Shown piece by piece: positions 1 through 8,252 of a stretch of DNA of 64,000 nucleotides. Each line of letters begins with the position of its first letter. The first letter of the stretch is position 1. Both the position numbers and the translations under genes were made by a program. The stretch covers positions 1 through 64,000 of the forward strand of contig KN805426.1 in the NCBI GenBank assembly GCA_000818945.1, given 5' to 3'. This stretch comes from Schizochytrium sp. CCTCC M209059 (lineage: Eukaryota > Sar > Bigyra > Thraustochytrida > Thraustochytriidae). The notes beneath the pieces are model-generated. The model was not told the origin of the DNA, did not search any database, and saw nothing but the letters and a program-made list of their open reading frames with translations.

Positions 1-480
1 GATAGCTCTGTCTTCCTTCCCCCTTTTTCGCATCGGGCGCTCCTTCGAGTTCATGTACGCAAGCAAAGGCCAAGGCGTTGGCCTCGCGTGCATCGTACAG
101 CTCGACTCCGCCGTCCATGCACAGGCTGTGACACCACGTATACGCGCTCACGTCCAGCCAGCCAGCAGCTTTGATCTCATCACATCGGTCAGCGAAGTCA
201 TGCGTTGGTCACCAGTTACTCGACTCGCTCTCCCAGTCAATAAAGGAAGAGGCAGACGAGCCAGTCGACGGTGTTGTGAAGTGAAGTGAAGTGGAGTGAA
301 GTGGCACTTCAAGTGGCACTTCTCGCATCGTGCGCGAGGGCTCGAAGGCCCGTCGTGAGGCCAACGACAACCAGAACCAGAACCTCAAAGCAAATCTCAA
401 GGCAAGAAACACAAAGCCAAACACCCCCAAAGCAAACCAAAGCCAAACACTCCCAAAGCAAAAGCAAAAGCAAAAGAAAG
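1..480. promoter_or_regulatory. Upstream region and 5' leader of the secreted-protein gene
   Basis: No coding sequence recognised. Positions 282-315 hold short GTGAAGTGAAGTG-type direct repeats. Positions about 370-480 form an A/C-rich leader with imperfect repeats of CAAAGCCAAACACCCCCAAAG and AAAGCAAAAGC leading straight to the ATG; such repeats are typical of untranslated leaders in this window. No clear TATA box seen. Confidence 0.4.
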
Positions 481-1248
481 ATGGAGATGAACATGCGTGC
501 CAGCATTCTTCTCGTCCTCGTCATGGCCGTTCTCGCCACCATGAGCGAGGCAGCCAGCCTGCGATCCAAGGCCCAGACCACCTTGCAAGACTCCCGCAAG
601 CTCACCTCGCATCCGCACAAGCCCATCTGTTCGGCCTTCAAGAAGCTCAGCGACGGCTTTTGCCGTGAAAAGGTCGACCACTACGGTAACCCTGTTGGAA
701 CCGGAACCTTCAATCTCTACAAGCATATCGAGTCCAAGAGCGAGTGCGCCATGCTCTGCTTCGAAGACGAAGACTGCACCGGCTGGGAGTACGACAGCCG
801 CAGCCATCGCAAGACGTGCGAGGTCCATCGCGGCGAAGTGGGCGCCTACAAGGCCAAGCATGGCGTCGAGTGTTACGAAGCGTACAAGACGGCAGACGAG
901 AGCGAGTGCTTTACGCCTCCCCGGCCGGAGCCTGAACCGACGTGCGAGTACAAGCTAGTGGGCAATGGCTACTGCCGTGAAGCCTACGATTACCACGGCA
1001 ACCCGTACGGCTTGGGAGACTACAAGACGTACTGCAACAAGGACAAGCCGTGTGTGGAGGACAAGTGCCGCGAAGCCTGCACGGGCTACGAGTGGTGCAA
1101 GTACTACGAGTTCAAGCCGATCAACCCTGACAACCTTCCGTGGGGCGCTCACATTGAGGAGGGTGCGGGTCGTTGCGAGCTGTACCGCGGATACATTGGC
1201 GCGTATAAGCCGTCCTCCAAGGCGAAGTGCTACGCGAAGAGCTGCTAG
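481..1248 (+). CDS. Secreted cysteine-rich protein with two PAN/Apple-like repeats
   Basis: Predicted protein of 255 residues. The ATG at 481 is chosen because it is followed directly by a hydrophobic signal peptide (about residues 6-24, ending near MSEA); the frame upstream of it has no ATG and reads through a repetitive A/C-rich leader. After the signal peptide come two homologous cysteine-rich modules, about residues 50-132 and 155-255, joined by a Pro/Glu linker (PPRPEPEPT). Each module has the pattern GxCRE, Y-x-GNP-x-G, several cysteines around an aromatic W/Y-E/Y-Y core, then CE(V/L)-x-RG-x-(V/I)GAYK and a terminal CY. Cysteine spacing and the central aromatic stretch resemble PAN/Apple adhesion domains, but this is an inference from pattern only. 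Likely secreted or wall-associated. The downstream neighbour on the opposite strand (POP5) is convergent. Confidence 0.75.
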   Translation: MEMNMRASILLVLVMAVLATMSEAASLRSKAQTTLQDSRKLTSHPHKPICSAFKKLSDGFCREKVDHYGNPVGTGTFNLYKHIESKSECAMLCFEDEDCTGWEYDSRSHRKTCEVHRGEVGAYKAKHGVECYEAYKTADESECFTPPRPEPEPTCEYKLVGNGYCREAYDYHGNPYGLGDYKTYCNKDKPCVEDKCREACTGYEWCKYYEFKPINPDNLPWGAHIEEGAGRCELYRGYIGAYKPSSKAKCYAKSC

Positions 1249-1542
1249 AGTAGATCCAAAAGGTCCATTGTATATAAAGTCTAAATACGTCCTATTTGAA
1301 GCAAGCATTTCACATAATGAAACAGGTAAATTATCGTGAGGGCGAAAAGTTAAAATCTTCTCCAATAGCTTGACGCTTCCTTCTGCTTTGCGCCAATTGA
1401 AGTGCACATACCGCGTCTTGATAGGACCACGAAACTTCCATAACAGATGGTGCGTCTCGCGCAAAGTAATCTGTGCAATCGTTTACTTCACAACATGTGC
1501 GACATATGGAGACAGACGAAATGTTTTGGGCATGACAGGGGA

Positions 1543-2376
1543 TCAAGAGGCACTTATTGCAAGCTTTTCCCATGCTTGGAGTGGAACTTTTGAAAACGCT
1601 GGTGTAGTTGCATGTAGTCGCATCAAAGCTTGACGGAGTAACCGAGAACTACCAGCCACGTGAAGCACTTGTAGATCGACGGCGCCTCGGCCCCCAATGT
1701 CTTTTATCCCGGCGAGCAAAGTGCGCGTCTTTTCGAGATCCTCTCGTCGAATACGAAGCACGATGATGCCACAGCGGGACTCCAAAGCACGCACTGGGCT
1801 CGTCACAACGCAGTTAGTCCAGAAAAAGTTCACCATTCCGAAGATGAGTGCATTTCATGCATGCTCGTCATTGTGCCAAGAATTGCGTCGCGGGCATGAG
1901 AAATTATCCGCAGAGGCAGGTTACGCGCAATAATCGCGCTCACATAAACAAAGGATTCCTCGCTTTCACTTACCTTGCAACGAGATGCCGAGCGTCGCTG
2001 CGCCAAAGTCGCCAAAGTCTTCGCGTATTTTGCGTGTCAAAGCTGAGCTCACGCTGGCCCCTGTTGCGCTTGCGAGGCATGGCATAGGCCTTCTCTCCAG
2101 CCACTCCTCATCGGTCCAGCGCTCGATCTCCACCCCACGCTGCCGCTTGCCGCCTCGGCTTCGCGGCGCAGAAGAGTCTCCTTCCTCGCCGCCTGCAGGA
2201 CTGGCTGTCGCGCATGCCACGGCAGCCTCGCTCTCGAGAGCCGAGCCCTCGCCGCCGCGCCTCCGCTTGGCAGGTCTGCTGGGCCCAGAGCCGCTGGACG
2301 CCGCTGCGTCCTCGCCGCTGCTGCCGTCGGCCGGCCGCACGGCCACCACCACGAAGCGCACGCGCAGACGAACCAT
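1543..2376 (-). CDS. POP5: RNase P/MRP protein subunit, POP5-like (two exons)
   Basis: Spliced gene on the minus strand: exon 1 is 2376-1974, exon 2 is 1793-1543, giving 217 residues. Exon 1 starts MVRLRVRFVVVAV, like the POP5 N-terminus, and ends in FGAATLGISLQ, matching the FGAAACSIGFA region of human POP5. Joining with the GT-AG intron restores VRALESRCGIIVLRIRRE, which aligns without gaps to human VRYLNAYTGIVLLRCRRE; LHVAGSSRLLRQ then matches LHVGGTIRTCQ. This fit fixes both splice sites. Between strand 1 and the first helix (about residues 15-100) lies a low-complexity insertion rich in Ser, Arg and Gly that the human protein lacks. POP5 is a core protein of the tRNA-processing RNase P and RNase MRP in nucleus/nucleolus. 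Confidence 0.85.
1794..1973 (-). other. Spliceosomal intron in the POP5-like gene
   Basis: Phase-1 intron of 180 nt. On the minus strand the donor is CAAG|GTAAGTG, with the G of GT at 1973, and the acceptor is GAGCCCAG|TGCGTG, with AG at 1795-1794. A consensus branch site CTAAC lies about 20 nt before the acceptor. The splice restores an ungapped match to the POP5 family; in-frame stops occur if it is read through. Confidence 0.85.
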
Positions 2377-2551
2377 GAGCCTGGAACTGGGTCTCGGGTT
2401 TGCTTTTGCTCATTGCTCCCTGTGTGGTGCTCAAGAGCAATGGAAGCATCGCACGAATGTGCGGACGCCCGGAAAGTAGTAGTGACGTCCCGGCCAAGAA
2501 TAGGATAGGAGGCAAGATGCTCTATCTTTCTTTATTGAATGCTTTGGAGGC

Positions 2552-3925
2552 TTAGGAAATGTAGTGGTTGAAGACGGCAATGAACTTTTCTTGCTTCGCT
2601 GATGTCGTTCCGTGCGCTTTGCCGTTTCTCTCTTCGTGCTCGTGGACTGTTGTGTACATTTCGGCAATGCGATCAAGCGGCAGCTCCCCGGACCCAATCT
2701 GGGTCCCTAAAGAGGAAGCCCAGCCTGCATATCGTTCCTCAAGCATGCTGGAGAGGTGCCCCTCTGAAATGAGGCGGGCTGCATTGCGAAGACCTTTTGC
2801 AAGAGCGTCCATTGACGCAACGTGCGCAATGAAAAAGTCTTCAAGGTCCGTGCTCTCACGTCGAACTTTGGCGTCAAAGTTGAGACCGCCCTGCTGAAAG
2901 CCACCCATTTCAATGATTACCTTGCAGAGCATTGTGGCGCGTGTCTGGTCCGTAATGAACTCATCGGTGTCCCAACCCAAGCTCTCTGACCCGGTGTTGG
3001 CGTCAATGCTGCCGAGCATGCCCAGCTTCGCAGCGAGCACGATATCGTGCTCGAACTCGTGTCCTGCGAGCTGCGTGTGGTTCGGCTCCACATTCAGACG
3101 AACGTCGGTTTCGAGCCCGTGCTCGCGTAAAAAACCAATCACAGTCTGCACGTCATAGTCATACTGATGTTTCATGGGCTCGCGAGGCTTGGGCTCCACA
3201 AGGATTTGTCCCGAGAAACCGATCTTCTCCTTGTATGCAATGGCAAGCTTGAGCATTCGCGCATAGTTGTTCATTTCCTGGACCATGTCGGTGTTGAGAA
3301 TGTGCATGTAGCCCTCTCGTCCTCCCCAGAAAACAAAGCCTTCGCCGCCGAGTTTGTGCGTTGCGTCCATGGCGAACTTCACCTGTGTCGCAGCGCGCAT
3401 GAACACGAGAGGGTCTGGGTTGGTCGCGGCCCCGTTCATATATTGCGGATGCGAAAAAAGATTGGCCGTGCCCCAGAGAAGCTTTACGCCCGTCTCCTTT
3501 TGCAGTTCAAGCATGCGATCCGTGACCTTTTCCAAATTCGCGTGAGTCTCCGCCATCGTCGCGCCTTCTGGGGCCACGTCTACATCATGAAACGAGTAGT
3601 ACTCGACGCCGAGCTTGGTGAAAAGCTCAAAGGCTGCCTCCACGCGACGAAGTGCGTTCTCCATGGAGTCCGTGCCATCGTCGCCCTCGAAATGGCGCGT
3701 GATCGTCGGTCTCCCAAAGGGGTCGGCCCCGCTTCCGCGAAAGGTATGCCAGAAACAGACAGAAAACCGGAGCCAGTCTTTCATCTTTTTACCCAAAATC
3801 ACCGCCTCCTTGTCGTAAAATCGAAACGCTAGCACGTCCCTGCTGTCGGGGCCGGCGTACTTGACGGGATCCACGTTCGGAAAATAGGTCCCACTCCCGT
3901 TCGTGCTTCCATTGCCCGAGGCCAT
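2552..3925 (-). CDS. xylA: Xylose isomerase
   Basis: Complete 457-residue protein, ATG at 3925. It interconverts D-xylose and D-xylulose. All signature elements are present: WHTFRG near residue 60, catalytic FHDVD (His113, Asp116), VEPKPREP (Glu244, Lys246), NVEPNHTQLAGH (Glu280, His283), DANTG (Asp308), GWDTDEF (Asp319, Asp321) and NFDAKVRR (Asp351), which make up both metal sites. Length and motifs fit the class II enzymes of bacteria and anaerobic fungi. No signal or C-terminal peroxisomal tripeptide is seen, so it is probably cytosolic. No xylulokinase or xylose transporter lies nearby. Presence in a eukaryote of this type suggests old lateral acquisition from bacteria, but codon usage looks like that of its neighbours. 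The 5' leader contains a CTTG tetranucleotide repeat. Confidence 0.97.
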   Translation of the reverse strand: MASGNGSTNGSGTYFPNVDPVKYAGPDSRDVLAFRFYDKEAVILGKKMKDWLRFSVCFWHTFRGSGADPFGRPTITRHFEGDDGTDSMENALRRVEAAFELFTKLGVEYYSFHDVDVAPEGATMAETHANLEKVTDRMLELQKETGVKLLWGTANLFSHPQYMNGAATNPDPLVFMRAATQVKFAMDATHKLGGEGFVFWGGREGYMHILNTDMVQEMNNYARMLKLAIAYKEKIGFSGQILVEPKPREPMKHQYDYDVQTVIGFLREHGLETDVRLNVEPNHTQLAGHEFEHDIVLAAKLGMLGSIDANTGSESLGWDTDEFITDQTRATMLCKVIIEMGGFQQGGLNFDAKVRRESTDLEDFFIAHVASMDALAKGLRNAARLISEGHLSSMLEERYAGWASSLGTQIGSGELPLDRIAEMYTTVHEHEERNGKAHGTTSAKQEKFIAVFNHYIS

Positions 3926-3930
3926 CGTGG

Positions 3931-3957
3931 CTTGCTTGCTTGCTTGCTTGCTTGCTC

Positions 3958-3988
<31 letters not shown>

Positions 3989-4000
3989 CGGTTGCTTGCT
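3931..4000. repeat. (CTTG)n / (AAGC)n tetranucleotide microsatellite
   Basis: About 17 units of CTTG with two CTCG interruptions, starting 5 bp upstream of the xylose isomerase ATG. On the coding strand it reads AAGCAAGCAAGC and would be in the 5' untranslated leader. A histone leader in this window also has a few AAGC units next to its ATG. Confidence 0.9.
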
Positions 4001-4225
4001 GCGACTTCCTTACTTCTCTCCTGCGTGCCTTCCCGTGAGCTTTGCGCTAGTCCCTTTGCCAAGACGCACTGCGCTGCGCCACGCCGCTCCAATCGTAAAC
4101 GATGGTGAAGATATCGAGGTCTGGGCCTCGCGTATCCAAAGCGAGAACTGAGCCGAGTTCTGAAACGAAGCACAAGAGGTATCCAAATGGGTCCAAAGGT
4201 TCCAAAGTCGATGAAAGTTTGTTTA

Positions 4226-4267
4226 TGCTGCTGGTGCTGGTGCCGGTGCTGGTGCCGGTGCTGGTGC
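4226..4267. repeat. Imperfect GCTGGTGCCGGT minisatellite
   Basis: Alternating GCTGGTGCTGGTGCCG units between the xylose isomerase leader and the 3' end of the phosphatidyltransferase gene. No supported gene covers it. Confidence 0.8.
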
Positions 4268-4410
4268 AAGAACTAAATAACGTGCAAGACGGGCGTCACG
4301 ACTTCGGCGGGTACGCCATAAGCCATCTGGTTGGCTAAAATGTCTTACATCCAGTAAATCTAGACCTAGGTAGTCTACCGACCGCGGTGGTAGCATATCA
4401 ATCACAATCT

Positions 4411-5526
4411 TCAGACGGGAACGATGCGGCCTCGTTGAAAATGGTCAGGGTTGGAATCCGCCGAGGCAAAGGTGCTCGAGGCAGGCACGGCGACGACGTG
4501 GATGCCGAAGTTGCGCATAAACGTGTCGTCTGCCAGCGACTGTGGAGGAGGCAGAAAGGCAGGATCGAGCACCGCGTCGACGGGAGCGAGCAAGCGAAGC
4601 GCCGGCGTGACATCAAAGTCAGGCCTGGCCAGCTCCGGGATCGAAACACACGTGTGATCCTCATCTGTGAGGCGAACGCCCACGATGAGACGCGTGCCCA
4701 AGGCTTTACTTCGCTCAAGAAAATCAATCGTCTCCGCTGACACTGGTTCATTGGGAACTTCAACGTAGACGACGCGGTTGCCAATCTTTTGCATGACGCT
4801 ACCTACGGCCAGCGGAACAGATACGCATAACAGACCCGTGCCCAGCGTCTTTGTTAGTGGCACCATGACGAGGGCGGTGCCAAGCATGGCGACGAATTGC
4901 TTCGTCTTGCCGACCATGCCAGCCACCACCGCCGAGGCCGGTTTCGGGGCCGCCGCTGCCGCCTTCCCTGTGGCGGCGGCCGCGCCCTTTGCAGCATCCG
5001 TGCGTCCCAAGCCGGCACTAGCGCCGGCAGCAGGCACAAGGTTTTTGGGGGGAGGAGACGATCGTGCTGGAAGCCACTTTGCTGAGCTAGGTTCGGCAAA
5101 GTAAGCTTTTGTCCGCACAAAGGAGCTATATATTTCCACGGCCGAGTGCGCCAAGAGCGCGGACTGGAGCATCGGGTGGCCACCAAAGTGCTGAAACAGA
5201 CAAAGCCAGACCGGGATCGCAAAGGCCTTGTCCGCGATGGCGTCAAAGTAGGCGCCCCAGGTCTCCTCGAGACGCACAGCACGTGCGCTTGGTAGAAGCG
5301 AAGGGGGTGGGGGCGGCGACGCAGCCTCCTGAAGGGCAACGGCCTGTTTATGCGCCTGCTCTGCGCGCGCAACGGCGCCGTCCACGTAGTCGAAGGTGAC
5401 GTTGATGACAACCAAAGCCGCCGGCAGGACCGTGTGACCCGTCGAGAACAAGTACAATGTGGGCAAGAGGAGCGTCGTGCGCGCCGCCGTTATCCTATTG
5501 GCAGTAATTCCCGCGTCTCGGAGCAT
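4411..5526 (-). CDS. CDP-alcohol phosphatidyltransferase with degenerate cytidylyltransferase-like C-terminal domain
   Basis: 371 residues from the first ATG in frame (5526). The family motif D-x2-D-G-x2-A-R...G-x3-D-x3-D is present: Asp46, Asp49, Gly50, Ala53, Arg54, then Gly91, Asp95, Asp99. Arg54 and Gly91 are normally about eight residues apart; here they are separated by a longer stretch with a PPPPP run. Hydrophobic segments follow, then an Ala/Pro-rich linker and more membrane segments. Residues about 249-371 (VVYVEVPN..., FLERSKALGTRLIVGV, APVDAVLDPAF...FGIHVVAVPA) follow the order of ethanolamine-phosphate/glycerol-phosphate cytidylyltransferases, but the HxGH nucleotide-binding motif is missing. 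Probably an ER phospholipid-synthesis enzyme; head group unknown. The frame stays open upstream to at least about 5730 with coding-like composition but no ATG, so the true start may be in a further exon. Confidence 0.8.
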   Translation of the reverse strand: MLRDAGITANRITAARTTLLLPTLYLFSTGHTVLPAALVVINVTFDYVDGAVARAEQAHKQAVALQEAASPPPPPSLLPSARAVRLEETWGAYFDAIADKAFAIPVWLCLFQHFGGHPMLQSALLAHSAVEIYSSFVRTKAYFAEPSSAKWLPARSSPPPKNLVPAAGASAGLGRTDAAKGAAAATGKAAAAAPKPASAVVAGMVGKTKQFVAMLGTALVMVPLTKTLGTGLLCVSVPLAVGSVMQKIGNRVVYVEVPNEPVSAETIDFLERSKALGTRLIVGVRLTDEDHTCVSIPELARPDFDVTPALRLLAPVDAVLDPAFLPPPQSLADDTFMRNFGIHVVAVPASSTFASADSNPDHFQRGRIVPV

Positions 5527-6252
5527 TTCGCCGCCCCTCCCCAGGAGCGCCTCGGCTGCGCGCGCGTTGAGCCACGCGTAGATTTGCTGGTTCGCGCGCA
5601 CGACTGCCCACTGGCCTGCGCCCTTGCCTTCATTCTTCGCGCCGCCGATCTTCGCGCTCCCCTCCTCGTCCTTCTTCGGCGTCGTCGCCGCCCCGCGCGC
5701 CGCCGCCTCGCGGAGTCGTCGCGCCGGCCGCGACGGGGACGAGGGCCGCGCCGCGCCGCGCGATGGCGCCTCGCTTCGGCCGCTCGATCGACCGGGCTAT
5801 ACCGATCGATCGATCGATCGCTCGCTCGATCAATCCAATCCAATCCAATCCAAGCCTGCTCGTCGCTTGATCGTTCTGCCATCTCGCGCTCTGTCTCCCT
5901 GCTCCTCGCAGAGGCCGCGTCCCGCGCTCACGCAACCGCCGCTCCGGGATCCGCGCGGCCGCCGCGGCCCCTTCCCGCCGCCTTCGCGGGCTCGGGGCCG
6001 ATCCGCGGCGCCGCGCCCTTGTCCCCGCGGGGCGCAAGACGGGTCGGCTATGGCGCGCCCGTGACGAGCCCGCGCCGCGGCTGCAGAACTCCAGCCAGCC
6101 ACGCCCCGAGCCGCGAGCGAGAGACTGCGCGCGCGCGGTGAGCCGGCAGCCCGCGCGAACGGAGCGACCAGGGCCGGAGGCTCCGCGCGAGCGCGCTCTG
6201 CGATCGACCTTCGCGCGCTCGGTTGCTCCAAGGAGGAGGCGGCGAGGGGAAC
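5527..6252. promoter_or_regulatory. Divergent intergenic region, GC-rich
   Basis: Lies between the divergently transcribed phosphatidyltransferase and FUN14 genes and should hold both promoters. Its first part (5527-about 5730) may still be coding for the phosphatidyltransferase because that frame remains open. The rest is very GC-rich with CGAT and CAATC microsatellites at 5803-5852. No TATA box recognised. Confidence 0.45.
5803..5852. repeat. Compound (CGAT)n and (CAATC)n microsatellite
   Basis: Five CGAT units, two CTCG units, then CAATC repeated four to five times, inside the divergent promoter region. Confidence 0.9.
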
Positions 6253-7017
6253 ATGGCGACGATGCCGACACCGACGCCGCCGCCCGCGGGAGACGCCGTC
6301 AAGGTCGAGGAGGATGACCTCGTGACGAGGCTCGTGCCCGCAGGCACGCAGCTGGGTGTTGGCACGGCCGCCGGCCTCACGTCCGGGTTTGCTCTCCGCC
6401 AGGGCGGCAAGGTTGCCGCCGTCGTTCTCGGAAGCGGCTTCGTCTTCGTGCAGAGCCTGGCGTATCTCGGCTACATCGACGTGAACTGGCGAAAGGTGCA
6501 GCGCGACTATTACGGAATCCTTGATATGAATGGCGACGGCAAGATCACCTCGGAGGACTTTAGGCTCATGCTCAACAACACGCAGGAGCTCCTCAAGTTC
6601 AACATGCCTGCCGGCAGCGGCTTCGCCTCGGGATTCGCCTATGGCCTCACGCGCTCCATGAGTCTCGCCTTTGCGACGCCCTTCGTCTACGGTGGGGCCA
6701 CGAGCTTGGCGCTAGGTGGCGTCCCCACTGATCTCTTCAGCAAGCACAACCTCGAAAAGGGCGCGGACAGCCTGCGCCGTATTGGCTCCAAGTTTGGCGT
6801 TCCGGGCACGAACCCCATTCCCTATGTCGACCCCAAGGTCATTCTTGCCGAAAAGCTTAACGCGCGCTCCATCGAGGAACTTCGTCAGATTGAATGGGAA
6901 GTCAAAAACGACGTCAACGTAGCAACAGGCCTGTATGACCTGCCCGTGCAAGGCACAGAGAAGGCCGAGCTTCTCGATATGATCGAGACCTCCAAGAAAA
7001 TTGTCAAGGGCCGCTAA
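6253..7017 (+). CDS. FUN14-family membrane protein with an inserted EF-hand
   Basis: 254 residues; the ATG at 6253 (AACATGGCG) is preferred to an upstream non-ATG extension. Residues about 29-80 match the FUN14 domain: GTQLGVGTAAGLTSGFALRQGGK, a hydrophobic VVLGSGFVFVQSLAYLGYI segment and DVNW. Human FUNDC1, a mitochondrial outer-membrane mitophagy receptor, has a basic helix after the equivalent position. Here there is instead a complete EF-hand loop at residues 91-102 (DMNGDGKITSED), followed by the last membrane region (GSGFASGFAYGL). The C-terminal part, about 190-254, contains a short helix-rich segment (NARSIEELRQIEWEV) resembling a SAP-type hairpin. Probably an organelle outer-membrane protein with calcium-sensing ability (inference). 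No LC3-interacting motif was identified with confidence. Confidence 0.85.
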   Translation: MATMPTPTPPPAGDAVKVEEDDLVTRLVPAGTQLGVGTAAGLTSGFALRQGGKVAAVVLGSGFVFVQSLAYLGYIDVNWRKVQRDYYGILDMNGDGKITSEDFRLMLNNTQELLKFNMPAGSGFASGFAYGLTRSMSLAFATPFVYGGATSLALGGVPTDLFSKHNLEKGADSLRRIGSKFGVPGTNPIPYVDPKVILAEKLNARSIEELRQIEWEVKNDVNVATGLYDLPVQGTEKAELLDMIETSKKIVKGR

Positions 7018-7361
7018 AGGACGCACTTTGCATGTCGTTGTCCAACCTCTAAGGATCAAGCGCTCCGATCCGTCATTTTTCTTATCTGTTTGATTCGCGA
7101 CTGCATCGCCGCGCTCTTGCGTAATCTTCAACTTCAAAGATTGTCAATTTTTCTACCCTGCCATTTTCTGCATATATTTGACGACATTGAAACAAAACCT
7201 AATAAAGGGTTTGCAATTGCACCTCGTACATTGTCCCCTTACCCTCTCCTTTTCAAGAAATTTCGCGATTATCAACGTAGAAAACAGTAAGAGATGTATT
7301 TAGTATACCTTACGCAATTGCGGCGAAAAGTGCCACAGCGTTCGGCAAATTGTTATTGCGT
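7018..7361. other. Convergent intergenic region
   Basis: Between the 3' ends of the FUN14 gene and the reductase gene. Lower GC than the genes; contains AATAAAG at about 7200, a plausible polyadenylation signal for the plus-strand gene. Nothing else recognised. Confidence 0.4.
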
Positions 7362-8252
7362 CTAGGAAAAGTACGCGGGATCCGCAATGTCGTCGAGAAG
7401 GCTGCGAGCCTCAGGCTTCCAGCCAAGACGCTCTTGTGTCAGTGTTGTGGGCGGCGAGGTCATCGTCAGCGAGACAAAGCCTGCGAAGCCCCCGAAGTGC
7501 TCATTCACAGCATCCTCCCCCGAGATCGACTTGACAGGAATGTTGAGCTGCTTGCCGATCGCCTCGGCGATGTCCCGCAGACGACCACCCTCTGGCTCGG
7601 CCACCGCATGAGCACGTTGGCCGTCCGGACCCTTGGTCATCGCCAGCACAAAGGCGCGAGCGGCGTCATCGCGATGCACTGCAGCCCAGCGGTTGTCGCC
7701 CTCGTCAACGTAGGCCGAGACGCCCTTGGCCTTGGCAATGCCATAGAGCATAGGCACGAAGGCCTTCTCGCCGACACCGTGGACCGAAGGCGGGAGACGC
7801 ACGATGGCAATGCGGACGTTTTCCTTCTTACCACGCTCGAGCACAAGTCGTTCGACAGCGCCACGAATGGACAAGAAGCCGTCAGGGGGTGGCAGCGTGT
7901 CTTCATCTCCGGTGCCCAGGAGCCCGGAAGCGAGGACGAAAGTCTTGCCAGAGCCGGAGAGGCCATCGAGAATGGCGCCGACGGCCGCTTTGTCGATTGC
8001 CACGCACTCGGCGTAGCGGCCAAAATCATGAACGAAGGCCGTGTGGATGACAGCGTCGGCGGCCTTTGCTGCTTCCTTGAGGTCATCGAGTTTTTCGAGG
8101 TCGCCAAAGACAGTCTTTGCCCCCGCTTCTTTGGCCTTCTTTTCCGACGCCTCGGAGCGCACAAGCGCCGTGACTTCGTGGCCCTCCTCGAGAAGCAGCC
8201 TCGTGACTCCGGACCCTACCCAGCCAGTGGCGCTCGTGACAAAGACCTTCAT
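7362..8252 (-). CDS. NAD(P)-dependent epimerase/reductase, atypical SDR, bacterial-type
   Basis: Complete 296-residue protein, ATG at 8252. It begins MKVFVTSATGWVGSGV, a Rossmann nucleotide-binding turn (SxTGxxGxxV), then GHEVTALVRS at the end of strand 2. Later motifs VIHTAF, VLASGLLG, VRLPPSVHG, FVPMLYGIAKAKGVSAYV, NRWAAVHRDDAARAF and ERLGWKP are those of bacterial extended/atypical SDRs annotated as NAD-dependent epimerase/dehydratase. The classical YxxxK pair is absent; the equivalent place reads SIRGAVERL. No targeting signal, so probably cytosolic. Substrate unknown. High similarity in style to bacterial proteins suggests lateral acquisition, which cannot be tested here. Confidence 0.9.
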   Translation of the reverse strand: MKVFVTSATGWVGSGVTRLLLEEGHEVTALVRSEASEKKAKEAGAKTVFGDLEKLDDLKEAAKAADAVIHTAFVHDFGRYAECVAIDKAAVGAILDGLSGSGKTFVLASGLLGTGDEDTLPPPDGFLSIRGAVERLVLERGKKENVRIAIVRLPPSVHGVGEKAFVPMLYGIAKAKGVSAYVDEGDNRWAAVHRDDAARAFVLAMTKGPDGQRAHAVAEPEGGRLRDIAEAIGKQLNIPVKSISGEDAVNEHFGGFAGFVSLTMTSPPTTLTQERLGWKPEARSLLDDIADPAYFS

